Of a DNA stretch of 14,410 nt, positions 6,108-12,776 are shown in pieces (within the stretch, counting starts at the first letter, position 1; the number at the start of each line of letters is the position of its first letter). The position numbers and the translations under genes were made by a program. The stretch is from contig CAZSPT010000022.1 of the NCBI GenBank assembly GCA_964608895.1, positions 1 through 14,410 of the forward strand, given 5' to 3'. The stretch is from CAZSPT01 sp964608895 (GTDB taxonomy: Bacteria > Patescibacteriota > Patescibacteriia > 2-01-FULL-39-33). Under the pieces are notes generated by a model. That model saw only the letters and a program-made list of their open reading frames with translations, did no database searches and was not told the origin of the DNA.

Positions 6108-7469
6108 TTATCTGATATAGCCGAGCGGATTGACCCGTTGGCCGTTAATGCGAACCTCAAAGTGGAGATGGGGGCCGCTTGAGTAGCCGGTTGAACCCTC
6201 CAATCCGATTACCTGGCCTTTTTGGACGGTTTCTCCGGGCTGGACGTAGATTCGGCTAAGGTGGCCGTAGAGAGTTTGGACACCGCCGCCGTGGTTGACG
6301 ATAATATTGAAGCCGTACCCGTAGTAAATATATTGGGTTCGGGAAACAACTCCGCTTTTGGCCGCTCGAATCGGCTTACTCCAGCCGCAAGCAATATCAA
6401 CTCCAGTATGGCGCCAGCCAAGGTAGTATTGGGTGATTCGGCGGCAGGAGCTCGGCCAGTACATTTTTTCGCTTCTGGTGGTCTGGGGAGGAGAATATTG
6501 TTTTTGGGGATAGCTTGAGGTATAACTTCGGGGCCGTTGAGTGTAGACGATTTGGCCGTCCGGCACCATTAATGTTTCTCCAACAACTAAAAGATTGCTG
6601 CTTCCGATATTGTTGAAATTTTTAATTTTTGCTTCCGAAGCCCGGTATTTCTGGGCTATTTTTGAAAGAGTATCGCCCTGTTTAATCGTGTGAAGAACGC
6701 CGCTGGCCGGAGGGATAATTATTTTTTTGCCCGGTTTAATAACCGAGCGGACCGAAAGATTATTCGCCCAGAGAATTGTGTTGATTGAAACATTGAATTT
6801 TTCGGCAATTCCGCCGATAGTGTCTCCTTCTTTAATTTGGTATTCTTGGACGCTTTTTCGGGTGATTTTGGCGGCATCGGTGCTTGCTAGTTCGCTTTTC
6901 AAAAGAGTGCTGCCGCCTTCGGTTGTCGCCAGCTCTGATTGGTACTGGTGGCGCTGAAATTCTTCTTGCTGTTGTTGAGCTTGGCTGTAGCGGCCGCTTT
7001 CAACCCGGAATCCTTCGCCAAGATAGCTGTAGGTTTGAGAATTTACTTCTCTTTTGGGAGCGTTTTCAATTGTTTCAAAATTTTCCAATCCGACTATTTT
7101 ATAAACTAAAGCTTCTTGGCCGTAATCTTTGCGTTCTTCATAGGCGAGTAAGTTGGAGCTGGCGACTCCTAAGGTGATAATCACGATTAAAAAATGGATG
7201 ATATAGCGATTAGTCGCCGCCAGAATGATTTTTTCTTTCCGCTGAACGGTTTTTTTATCAAGTTTGTTTTTTAGTTGAAGATATTTTTCAAAAATCGGGA
7301 AAACTACCGTTGAAATTAGAAAACTGCCGGTCCAGACAATTGGTCGGCGGAGTTTTAGGACGGTTTTTTTTAGCTGAGTTAAGCCGAAAAACAGTAATCG
7401 GAAATTCCAGCTGATCAGCTTGGCGGTTATTTTTTTAATTTGAAGGCTGATAGAGTTGATTATTGTCAA
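6108..7469 (-). CDS. membrane-anchored LysM / M23-family peptidoglycan peptidase
   Basis: This 453-residue protein is predicted to bind and cut, or help remodel, peptidoglycan outside the membrane. It has a basic, partly hydrophobic N-terminus (1-80, with a hydrophobic stretch near 44-60) and a membrane helix (about 90-108). A linker follows, containing QQQQ and Ser/Thr-rich parts, and then two LysM repeats (about 209-254 and 259-304, each with GDT and IKPG or VVGE turns). After a Pro/Tyr/Ser/Gln-rich linker comes an M23 domain (about 338-450). The zinc ligands are intact: H354 and D358 in HTGVD and H436 in HLH, with H403 and H434 as the remaining active-site histidines, so it should be catalytic. 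The start is the TTG at 7469, with no better ATG in frame; the promoter lies just upstream, leaving an mRNA leader of only about six bases. Confidence 0.92.
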   Translation of the reverse strand: MTIINSISLQIKKITAKLISWNFRLLFFGLTQLKKTVLKLRRPIVWTGSFLISTVVFPIFEKYLQLKNKLDKKTVQRKEKIILAATNRYIIHFLIVIITLGVASSNLLAYEERKDYGQEALVYKIVGLENFETIENAPKREVNSQTYSYLGEGFRVESGRYSQAQQQQEEFQRHQYQSELATTEGGSTLLKSELASTDAAKITRKSVQEYQIKEGDTIGGIAEKFNVSINTILWANNLSVRSVIKPGKKIIIPPASGVLHTIKQGDTLSKIAQKYRASEAKIKNFNNIGSSNLLVVGETLMVPDGQIVYTQRPRSYTSSYPQKQYSPPQTTRSEKMYWPSSCRRITQYYLGWRHTGVDIACGWSKPIRAAKSGVVSRTQYIYYGYGFNIIVNHGGGVQTLYGHLSRIYVQPGETVQKGQVIGLEGSTGYSSGPHLHFEVRINGQRVNPLGYIR

Positions 7470-7481
7470 GTTATGTTAAAA

Positions 7482-7510
7482 ATTATAGTTTTATGATAAT
7501 TTTAAGTCAA
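7482..7510 (-). promoter_or_regulatory. minus-strand promoter of the LysM/M23 peptidase gene
   Basis: On the minus strand TTGACT (7510-7505) and a perfect TATAAT (7487-7482) are 17 bases apart. The start would be near 7475, only about six bases from the TTG codon at 7469. The divergent plus-strand gene begins at 7531, so its own promoter (weak -10-like TATAGT at 7484-7489 or TATGAT at 7492-7497) must overlap this one. Confidence 0.65.
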
Positions 7511-7530
7511 GAATTAATTTAGTTCGGGCG

Positions 7531-8460
7531 ATGGAATTTTCTCCCTTAGAAAAATCAATTCTTCGGGCAATAAGTTATTTTGACCTTTTTGATTATCCGC
7601 TGACTTTGGTTGAAATTCACCGATCACTTGACCGTCCGGCGGAATTTTCTGAAATCCGGCGGGTTTTAACCGGCCGGTTGTCTGAATTTTTGGAATTTTC
7701 CGGCGGCTGTTGGTTTTTTCAGGGCCGCCGTGAGCTTTTGGCCGAACGCCGGCGGCGTTATCTTTTGGCTGATAAAAAATACCGTCGAGCCCTTAAGATT
7801 GCCGGCTTGTTGAAATTTTTTCCTTTTATCCGTTCGCTGGCGGTGAGCGGCTCGCTTAGCTACGGCAACGCGTCTTTGGAAAGCGATATTGATTTTTTTC
7901 TGATCGCCGCTCCCGGCCGAATTTGGACTGCTCGGTTTTTGACAGTCGGGTTTTTAAAGCTTTTTCGGCTTCGGCCGTCTCCAAAAGCCAAGCGGGATAA
8001 AATTTGTCCGAGTTTTTTCGCCGCTGAAAATTGCCTTGACCTTCGGGCGATCAGCCACTACCGGCAAAGTCGCCATTTTTCTTATTGGATTTCTCAATTT
8101 AAATTTTTATTCGGCCGGCCGGAGGATTTTTTTCGGGCGAACGGCTGGCTCAAAGAAATTTTTCCTAATTTTTATCCGCCGGAAGATTCCGGGCGCCGAA
8201 AAATTAAAGAAACTTTTTTTAGTCAAGGCGTTAAAAAGGCCGGTGAATTTATTTTTTCCGGAAAGATCTGGGAAAAGTTTTTTCAAAGGATTCAGCTGGC
8301 GGTGATGCCGGCTGAATATCGTCGGGCGGCCGCTGGCGATTCTGAAGTGATTCTTTCCGATTGTTTTATAAAAATTCATCTTAATCCAAAGGGCCGGAGT
8401 TATGACCGTCAGTGGTCGGCTCGACTGGCTGAATTTAATTTTAATGGTTTTGAAAAATGA
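7531..8460 (+). CDS. nucleotidyltransferase-fold protein with N-terminal winged-helix-like region
   Basis: The 309-residue protein begins with a helix-rich segment (about 5-75) that looks like a winged-helix domain. It continues with the nucleotidyltransferase signature: G107-S108, ten residues, then D119-I-D121 in the sequence SDIDFFLI. This hG(G/S)-x(9-13)-DhD pattern is that of the polymerase-beta-like superfamily, in which the aspartates bind metal and NTP. The rest is basic and not recognisable to me; the substrate cannot be deduced. There is no ribosome binding site before the ATG. The stop overlaps the start of the next gene (ATGA, 8457-8460), so the two are coupled, pointing to a role with the O-antigen-ligase-like protein in surface glycan or glycoconjugate making. 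That link is inference. A GC-richer composition is shared with its partner. Confidence 0.75.
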   Translation: MEFSPLEKSILRAISYFDLFDYPLTLVEIHRSLDRPAEFSEIRRVLTGRLSEFLEFSGGCWFFQGRRELLAERRRRYLLADKKYRRALKIAGLLKFFPFIRSLAVSGSLSYGNASLESDIDFFLIAAPGRIWTARFLTVGFLKLFRLRPSPKAKRDKICPSFFAAENCLDLRAISHYRQSRHFSYWISQFKFLFGRPEDFFRANGWLKEIFPNFYPPEDSGRRKIKETFFSQGVKKAGEFIFSGKIWEKFFQRIQLAVMPAEYRRAAAGDSEVILSDCFIKIHLNPKGRSYDRQWSARLAEFNFNGFEK

Positions 8461-9770
8461 TTTTTCAGAGAGGACAATTTTCAGAGCGGCCGAACCGTCT
8501 CCAACAAGCCGCTTTCCAACTTTTCTGGCTGGTCATTTTTTTTCTCCCTTGGCAGGCGGTTTTAATTTATCAGACCGGTTGGCTCGGCGGAGCGAAGTGG
8601 CAGTATGGAACAATTGCTTTTTATTTTCTGGAGCCGGTTTTTTGGCTGGCGGTTATTTTGACTTTGCTTGGCCGCCACCGATCCGGGGTTCCGGGCTTTT
8701 GGGCTGGTCGGCCCGGTTTAAGCTGGGGTTTGGTTGGACTGGCCGGCTGGAGCGCTCTTGGTGTTTTAACCGGTGGTTGTGATTTTTTAAGCTGGTACTG
8801 GTGGTATCGGCTGACGGCCGGGCTGATTTTTTTGGTAGCGGTTGTTGATTTGCCATTCAGCCGGAAAAAATTTTTTCCGGCTCTGGCTGCCGCCGGCGGC
8901 CTTCAGGGAATTTTGGCTGTTTGGCAGTTTGGATTTCAAAAGGTTTTGCCGGCTAAATTGTTGGGAATCGCCGGTCAGCTTCCCGAGCTTTTGGGGACGG
9001 CGGTGGTAGCGGCCGCCGATCAGCGCTGGCTCCGAGCCTACGGCGGCTTTAATCATCCGAATATTCTCGGAGGATTTTTAGTAATCGCTTTTTTAGCCGG
9101 TTTATTTTGTTATCTCGGCCGGCCGGCCGGCTGGCCGAAAGTTTTTCTGGCCGCCGGGCTAACGGCGACAGCGGCTGGATTTTTTTTAAGTTTTTCCAGA
9201 AGCGCCTGGCTTGGACTGGCAGCCGCTTTGGCGGTTTGCTTTTTTGGTCTGGTAGCCGGATTTCGTTTTGAAAAAAAACGGCTGAAGGATTTTTTCAGAA
9301 TTTGCCTTTATCTGGCGGCGGTTATCGGATTGCTGACAGCGGTTTTTTGGCCTTTGACGGCGGCCAGGATTTTTTCCAGCGGCCGGCTGGAAGAGCAGTC
9401 GGTCAGCCGGCGTTTGGATTATTTGGAAGAAAGTCGGGAAATTATTACCAACTCCGGCCCGGCCGGAACCGGTGTTGGCGGCTATACTCGGTGGCTTTAT
9501 CGGTTTTGGCCCGGATGGGCCGCTTGGGATTATCAGCCGGTCCACAACCTTTATCTTTTAATGGCGGCTGAATTGGGACTGGTTGGATTTTTTGTTTGGT
9601 TGTTTTGGGCCGGACGGGTTTTTTGGATTGGTCGGAAAAATGGCCTTTTTGGATTGGCTTTGCTGGGAGGGTTTTTAGTAATTGGTTTTTTTGACCATTA
9701 TTTTTGGACTAATTACCATGGAATTATGATTTGGTGGCTGGCTTGGGCTTTTCATCTTAAAGAATTTTAA
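8457..9770 (+). CDS. O-antigen ligase / Wzy-like polytopic membrane protein
   Basis: The protein has 437 residues with about 10-12 hydrophobic segments. Conserved patterns of the O-antigen ligase/polymerase (WaaL/Wzy) family are visible. These are R193 before YGGFNHPN (195-202), SFSRSAWLG (245-253), then a long loop (about 305-365) with RRLDYLEESREI (318-329), GTGVGGY (337-343) and QPVHNLYL (360-367). The last includes H363, the histidine important for activity in this family. Such enzymes transfer lipid-linked glycans to an acceptor (lipid A core, a protein or another glycan). CPR bacteria generally lack lipopolysaccharide, so the acceptor is open; protein glycosylation or surface polysaccharide polymerisation is possible. 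It overlaps the upstream nucleotidyltransferase gene by four bases and is followed by a strong terminator. Confidence 0.87.
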   Translation: MIFQRGQFSERPNRLQQAAFQLFWLVIFFLPWQAVLIYQTGWLGGAKWQYGTIAFYFLEPVFWLAVILTLLGRHRSGVPGFWAGRPGLSWGLVGLAGWSALGVLTGGCDFLSWYWWYRLTAGLIFLVAVVDLPFSRKKFFPALAAAGGLQGILAVWQFGFQKVLPAKLLGIAGQLPELLGTAVVAAADQRWLRAYGGFNHPNILGGFLVIAFLAGLFCYLGRPAGWPKVFLAAGLTATAAGFFLSFSRSAWLGLAAALAVCFFGLVAGFRFEKKRLKDFFRICLYLAAVIGLLTAVFWPLTAARIFSSGRLEEQSVSRRLDYLEESREIITNSGPAGTGVGGYTRWLYRFWPGWAAWDYQPVHNLYLLMAAELGLVGFFVWLFWAGRVFWIGRKNGLFGLALLGGFLVIGFFDHYFWTNYHGIMIWWLAWAFHLKEF

Positions 9771-9782
9771 TCAAATTAAATT

Positions 9783-9833
9783 AAAAACAGCTAAAAAAAG
9801 CTAATTTTTGGCTGTTTTTTTTGTTTTTTTTTC
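9783..9833 (+). terminator. strong intrinsic terminator after the O-antigen-ligase-like gene
   Basis: AAAAACAGC (9783-9791) pairs with GCTGTTTTT (9811-9819). A T-G pair (9792/9810) and five A-T pairs (9793-9797 with 9805-9809) continue the stem, giving 15 pairs with a seven-base loop. A long T-rich tract follows to about 9833. It isolates the upstream pair from the groES promoter, which starts at 9840. Confidence 0.85.
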
Positions 9834-9839
9834 TATTAC

Positions 9840-9869
9840 TTGACAATAATAAAATCTTTGGGATATAAT
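9840..9869 (+). promoter_or_regulatory. consensus sigma-70-type promoter of groES-groEL
   Basis: TTGACA (9840-9845) and TATAAT (9864-9869) are both perfect, with an 18-base spacer. The predicted start near 9876 places the CIRCE operator at about +12 to +38, the standard HrcA arrangement. Confidence 0.9.
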
Positions 9870-9886
9870 GGAGTAATAAAAATATA

Positions 9887-9913
9887 TTAGCACTCTGTTG
9901 ATAAGAGTGCTAA
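9887..9913 (+). promoter_or_regulatory. CIRCE operator (HrcA binding site)
   Basis: The nine bases TTAGCACTC (9887-9895), a nine-base spacer and GAGTGCTAA (9905-9913) exactly match the CIRCE consensus. HrcA binds this inverted repeat and represses chaperonin genes until heat or misfolding stress. No hrcA gene is present in this window, so it should be encoded elsewhere. Confidence 0.97.
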
Positions 9914-9947
9914 GTTGATTAAAAATAAGTAATAATTTTTGAAAATT

Positions 9948-10223
9948 ATGGCGATTAAACCAATCGGCGATCGGGTTTTGGTTAAACCGGTCAATGAAGA
10001 AGAAGTCACTGAGTCTGGAATTGTTCTTCCAGACACTGTTGACAAAGAAAAAAAAGCCGAAGGCAAAATTTTAGCCGTCGGTGGCGGCGAAAAAGTTTCT
10101 AAGTTGGGTTTGGCCGCTGACCAAAAAATCCTTTTCGGGAAATACGCCGGAGAGGAAATAAAGGTTGACGACAAAGAATATAAAATCTTAAACCACGACG
10201 ACATTTTAGCGGTTATTGAATAA
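9948..10223 (+). CDS. groES: co-chaperonin GroES
   Basis: GroES is the heptameric lid that closes the GroEL folding chamber. The 91-residue protein starts MAIKPIGDRVLVKP and carries the mobile loop (about residues 16-33, with SGIVLPDT) that contacts GroEL, and the family's end motif (YKILNHDDILAVIE). The length is typical. The ATG at 9948 gives the standard N-terminus; an in-frame TTG at 9939 would add three residues and is not favoured. No clear ribosome binding site is seen. It is first in the CIRCE-controlled operon, 14 bases ahead of groEL. Confidence 0.97.
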   Translation: MAIKPIGDRVLVKPVNEEEVTESGIVLPDTVDKEKKAEGKILAVGGGEKVSKLGLAADQKILFGKYAGEEIKVDDKEYKILNHDDILAVIE

Positions 10224-10237
10224 TAATTATTAAAAAT

Positions 10238-11887
10238 ATGGCAAAACAGATTATTTTCAGCGAGGAGGCGAGAAAAAAGGTTAAACAGGGAGTTGACCAG
10301 CTAACCAATATTGTCAAAGTTACCCTTGGCCCTAAAGGTCGGAATGTTATTTTGGATAAAGGTTTTGGTTCTCCTCAAATTGTTAATGACGGAGTGGCAA
10401 TCGCCAAAGAAGTTGAATTGGAAGACAAGTTTGAAAATCTCGGTTCGGAATTGATTAAAGAAGTCGCTTCCAAAACCAATGATGTCGCTGGTGACGGCAC
10501 TACTACCGCCACTTTGCTTGCTCAGGCAATCGTCACTGAAGGTTTGAAGAATGTTGCTGCCGGAGCAAATCCGATTATTTTAAAAAATGGAATTCTAAAA
10601 GGAGTCAATACTTTGGTTGAAGAGCTTAAAAACAATTCCCAGCCGATTTCCACTCAAGAAGAAAAGCAGCAGGTTGCTTCAATTTCTGCCAATGATCCGG
10701 AAATTGGAAAAATTATCGCTGAAGCTTTGGAAGAAGTCGGCAACCAAGGGGTCATTACGGTTGAAGAGGGTCAAAGTTTTGGGACTGAAAAGGAAATTGT
10801 TAAAGGGATGCAGTTTGATAAGGGTTATATTTCTCCTTATATGGTTACCAACAGCGAGCGGATGGAGGCGGAATTCAATGATGCTTCAATTTTAATTACC
10901 GATAAGAAAATTTCTTCACTCCAGGAAATTCTTCCACTGCTGGAAAAGCTCGCTCAAAGCGGAAAAAAAGATTTAGTGATTATTGCCGATGAAGTTGAAG
11001 GCGAAGCTTTGGCGACTTTTGTCGTCAATAAAATTCGGGGAACTTTTAATGTTCTGGCGATTAAGGCTCCGGGATTTGGCGACCGTCGGAAAGAAATGCT
11101 TGAAGATATCGCCATTTTAACCGGTGGCAAGGTAATTTCCGAAGAAGTCGGCTTGAAGTTGGAGAGTGCTGAGCCGGAAATGCTTGGTTCGGCGAGCAAG
11201 GTTATCGCGACTAAGGAAAATTCAACCGTTGTCGGCGGCCAAGGCGACAGAGCTGAAGTTGAAAAGCGGATTAATCAGCTTAAAGCCCAGCTTGAGGCGG
11301 CTGATTCCGAGTTTGACCAGGAGAAGATTCGGGAGAGAATAGCCAAGCTGTCCGGAGGAGTTGCGGTTATTAAAGTCGGAGCGGCCACTGAAACTGAAAT
11401 GAAGGAAAAGAAATTGCGGATTGAAGACGCTTTGGCGGCGACTAAGGCGGCTATTGAAGAAGGAATTGTCGTTGGTGGCGGAGTTGCTCTGCTGCGGGCG
11501 GCCAAGGCTTTGAATAATATTGAAGCTTCTGGTGAGGAAAAAGTCGGCATTGATATTTTGAAACAGGCGATTGAATCTCCGCTGGCCCAAATTGCCGAGA
11601 ACGCCGGCCAGAATGGCGGAGTTGTTGTTGAAGCGGTTAAGAATCAAGAAGGCAATATTGGCTACAACGCTTTGTCCGGAGAATATCAAGATTTGGTTGC
11701 CAAGGGAATTATTGATCCGACCAAAGTCACTCGGAGCGCTCTTCAAAATGCTGCTTCGGCGGCCGCGATGATTTTGACGACTGAAGGGGCTTTGACTGAT
11801 TTGCCGGAGAAAGAAAACAAAGGCGATTCTCCGATTGGCGGTCCAGGAATGCCCGGCGGAATGCCCGGCGGAATGCCGATGATGTAA
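10238..11887 (+). CDS. groEL: chaperonin GroEL (Hsp60)
   Basis: GroEL is the double-ring, ATP-driven folding chamber in the cytosol. The protein has 549 residues, matching the usual length of about 545. Visible hallmarks are the phosphate-binding VTLGPKGRNV (28-37), D51 in VNDGV, the ATP site GDGTTTA (85-91, with D86), the apical-domain stretch around GYISPYMVTN, D397 (the ATP hydrolysis aspartate) in EDALAATKAAIEEG, GGGVALLRA, and a C-terminal GGM-type tail (GGMPGGMPMM). Everything needed for function appears intact. It is co-transcribed with groES under CIRCE control and followed by hairpins and a terminator. No ribosome binding site precedes the ATG. Confidence 0.98.
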   Translation: MAKQIIFSEEARKKVKQGVDQLTNIVKVTLGPKGRNVILDKGFGSPQIVNDGVAIAKEVELEDKFENLGSELIKEVASKTNDVAGDGTTTATLLAQAIVTEGLKNVAAGANPIILKNGILKGVNTLVEELKNNSQPISTQEEKQQVASISANDPEIGKIIAEALEEVGNQGVITVEEGQSFGTEKEIVKGMQFDKGYISPYMVTNSERMEAEFNDASILITDKKISSLQEILPLLEKLAQSGKKDLVIIADEVEGEALATFVVNKIRGTFNVLAIKAPGFGDRRKEMLEDIAILTGGKVISEEVGLKLESAEPEMLGSASKVIATKENSTVVGGQGDRAEVEKRINQLKAQLEAADSEFDQEKIRERIAKLSGGVAVIKVGAATETEMKEKKLRIEDALAATKAAIEEGIVVGGGVALLRAAKALNNIEASGEEKVGIDILKQAIESPLAQIAENAGQNGGVVVEAVKNQEGNIGYNALSGEYQDLVAKGIIDPTKVTRSALQNAASAAAMILTTEGALTDLPEKENKGDSPIGGPGMPGGMPGGMPMM

Positions 11888-11945
11888 TTTATCTTTTTTG
11901 ATTTTAAATAAAAAGATTATTGGCGGAGGAAATATATCCTCTCCG

Positions 11946-11988
11946 AATAAAAGCGGCGAATTCCGCCGCTTTTATTGTTGTTTTTTTT
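11946..11988 (+). terminator. strong, probably bidirectional terminator of groES-groEL
   Basis: AATAAAAGCGGCG (11946-11958) and CGCCGCTTTTATT (11964-11976) form 13 perfect pairs around the five-base loop AATTC. A T-rich tract follows (11978-11988). The A-rich left arm would also serve as a T-tract on the minus strand. Two weaker hairpins precede it: 11891-11898 with 11910-11917, and 11924-11930 with 11937-11945 (with a two-base bulge). Confidence 0.9.
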
Positions 11989-11989
11989 G

Positions 11990-11998
11990 TGGTATCAT
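11990..11998 (+). promoter_or_regulatory. candidate extended -10 promoter giving a leaderless mRNA
   Basis: TG plus one base (11990-11992) precedes TATCAT (11993-11998), an extended -10 element. There is no clear -35 box. The expected start is near 12004-12006, which is at the ATG of the next gene (12005), so the message would be leaderless. Confidence 0.4.
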
Positions 11999-12004
11999 AA
12001 AAAT

Positions 12005-12435
12005 ATGAGTAGAGAAAATTCTCCCCGGATTTGGGAACCGATTGACTTCACTATTTATTTTTCTTTTATTAAAGGAGCAGTCGTCGCCGGTTTGATTCTT
12101 GAGCTTGGCTGGCGGTTGTGGTCCGGCCGCTGGGGAACGGTATTTTGGTTTGAACATCAAGAGTCGGTCGCTTGGATAATTCGGCTGGCGATTTTTGGAT
12201 TTATTGGTTGGCGAAGTTTTAGAAATTTCGGTTCAAATCCGGCAGTCGGGGCTTTGGCCGGCGGCTTGGGAGGATTTTTACTCGGATTGGCGGTCGCTTT
12301 GTTTCGTTTTTTAANNNNNNNNNNGCCGTTTGGAAATTTTTTAATCTGATTACTGAAACGGTTTTGGCGGTCGCCGGTGGTTCCTTGGCCGCTGTTCTGA
12401 TTATTTTAATTTTTTCTTTAAAAAATAAAGAATAA
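12005..12435 (+). CDS. small membrane protein of unknown function, interrupted by an assembly gap
   Basis: Before the gap the frame from ATG 12005 encodes about 103 residues: a polar start (MSRENSPRIWEPIDF), a hydrophobic segment with VVAGLILELGWRLW, another around 55-66, and a Gly/Ala/Leu-rich helix (about 80-100). After the 10 Ns (12315-12324) a frame opening at 12325 continues in the same style for 36 codons, with a last membrane helix and the tail SLKNKE, and stops with TAA at 12433-12435. The two halves are out of frame across exactly ten bases. The most economical reading is one gene of roughly 140 residues with a mis-sized gap, not two genes. I do not recognise the family. It ends six bases before the next ATG, so an operon is likely. 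Confidence 0.65.
12315..12324. other. assembly gap (10 Ns)
   Basis: Ten undetermined bases inside a membrane-protein gene. The true length is probably not ten, because the reading frames on the two sides do not match at that spacing. Confidence 0.99.
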
Positions 12436-12440
12436 CAACT

Positions 12441-12761
12441 ATGGCGGAAAAACAACCAAATCAAACCGAAAAAATCTGGGCGGCGGTCGCTTATGTTTGG
12501 ATTTTAAGCTTAGTCGCTCTGGCGGCGAAAAAAGACAATTCATTTGTTCGATTTCACGCTAATCAAGGATTGCTTTTGTTCGTGATTTCCTTGGCTTTTG
12601 CGTTTTTTCCTTTAATTAACTTTTTAGTTGGAGCTATTGTTTTGGTGGTGGCAATTTTTGGTATTGTTAAAGCTTTGGAAGGCGAGCGTTGGGAGTTGCC
12701 TTTTGGCGGTCCAATTGCTAAAAAGTTTGGTAACTGGCTGGTCAAGACGATTAAACTGTAA
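12441..12761 (+). CDS. Tic20/DUF4870-like small membrane protein
   Basis: The 106-residue protein has three hydrophobic segments (about 12-28, 42-58 and 60-76). The pattern KIWAAVAYVWILSLVAL, then FVRFHANQGLLLFV, and later a segment ending GIVKALEGERWELPF, is typical of small DUF4870/Tic20-like membrane proteins, in which a His-Ala-Asn-Gln or similar motif sits at the start of the second helix. Their function is unknown. The ATG follows the previous stop by six bases and has no ribosome binding site; pyk starts 15 bases after its stop. Placement among housekeeping genes says little about its job. Confidence 0.75.
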   Translation: MAEKQPNQTEKIWAAVAYVWILSLVALAAKKDNSFVRFHANQGLLLFVISLAFAFFPLINFLVGAIVLVVAIFGIVKALEGERWELPFGGPIAKKFGNWLVKTIKL

Positions 12762-12776
12762 TAAATTAAAGCGAAT

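Noticed and set aside
9117..9133. GGCCGGCCGGCCGG run as a possible repeat or site
   Set aside because: It falls on codons for Gly-Arg-Pro-Ala-Gly in the ligase gene, and CCGG/GGCC words are common throughout this gene pair; a coding effect.
9186..9545. Open frames antisense to, and overlapping, the O-antigen-ligase-like gene
   Set aside because: They arise from the GC-rich codon pattern of that gene; no family pattern or start signal.
11222..11746. Long open frame (174 codons) antisense to groEL
   Set aside because: It lies wholly inside a certain gene, has the composition of a complement of groEL codons and no recognisable protein pattern.
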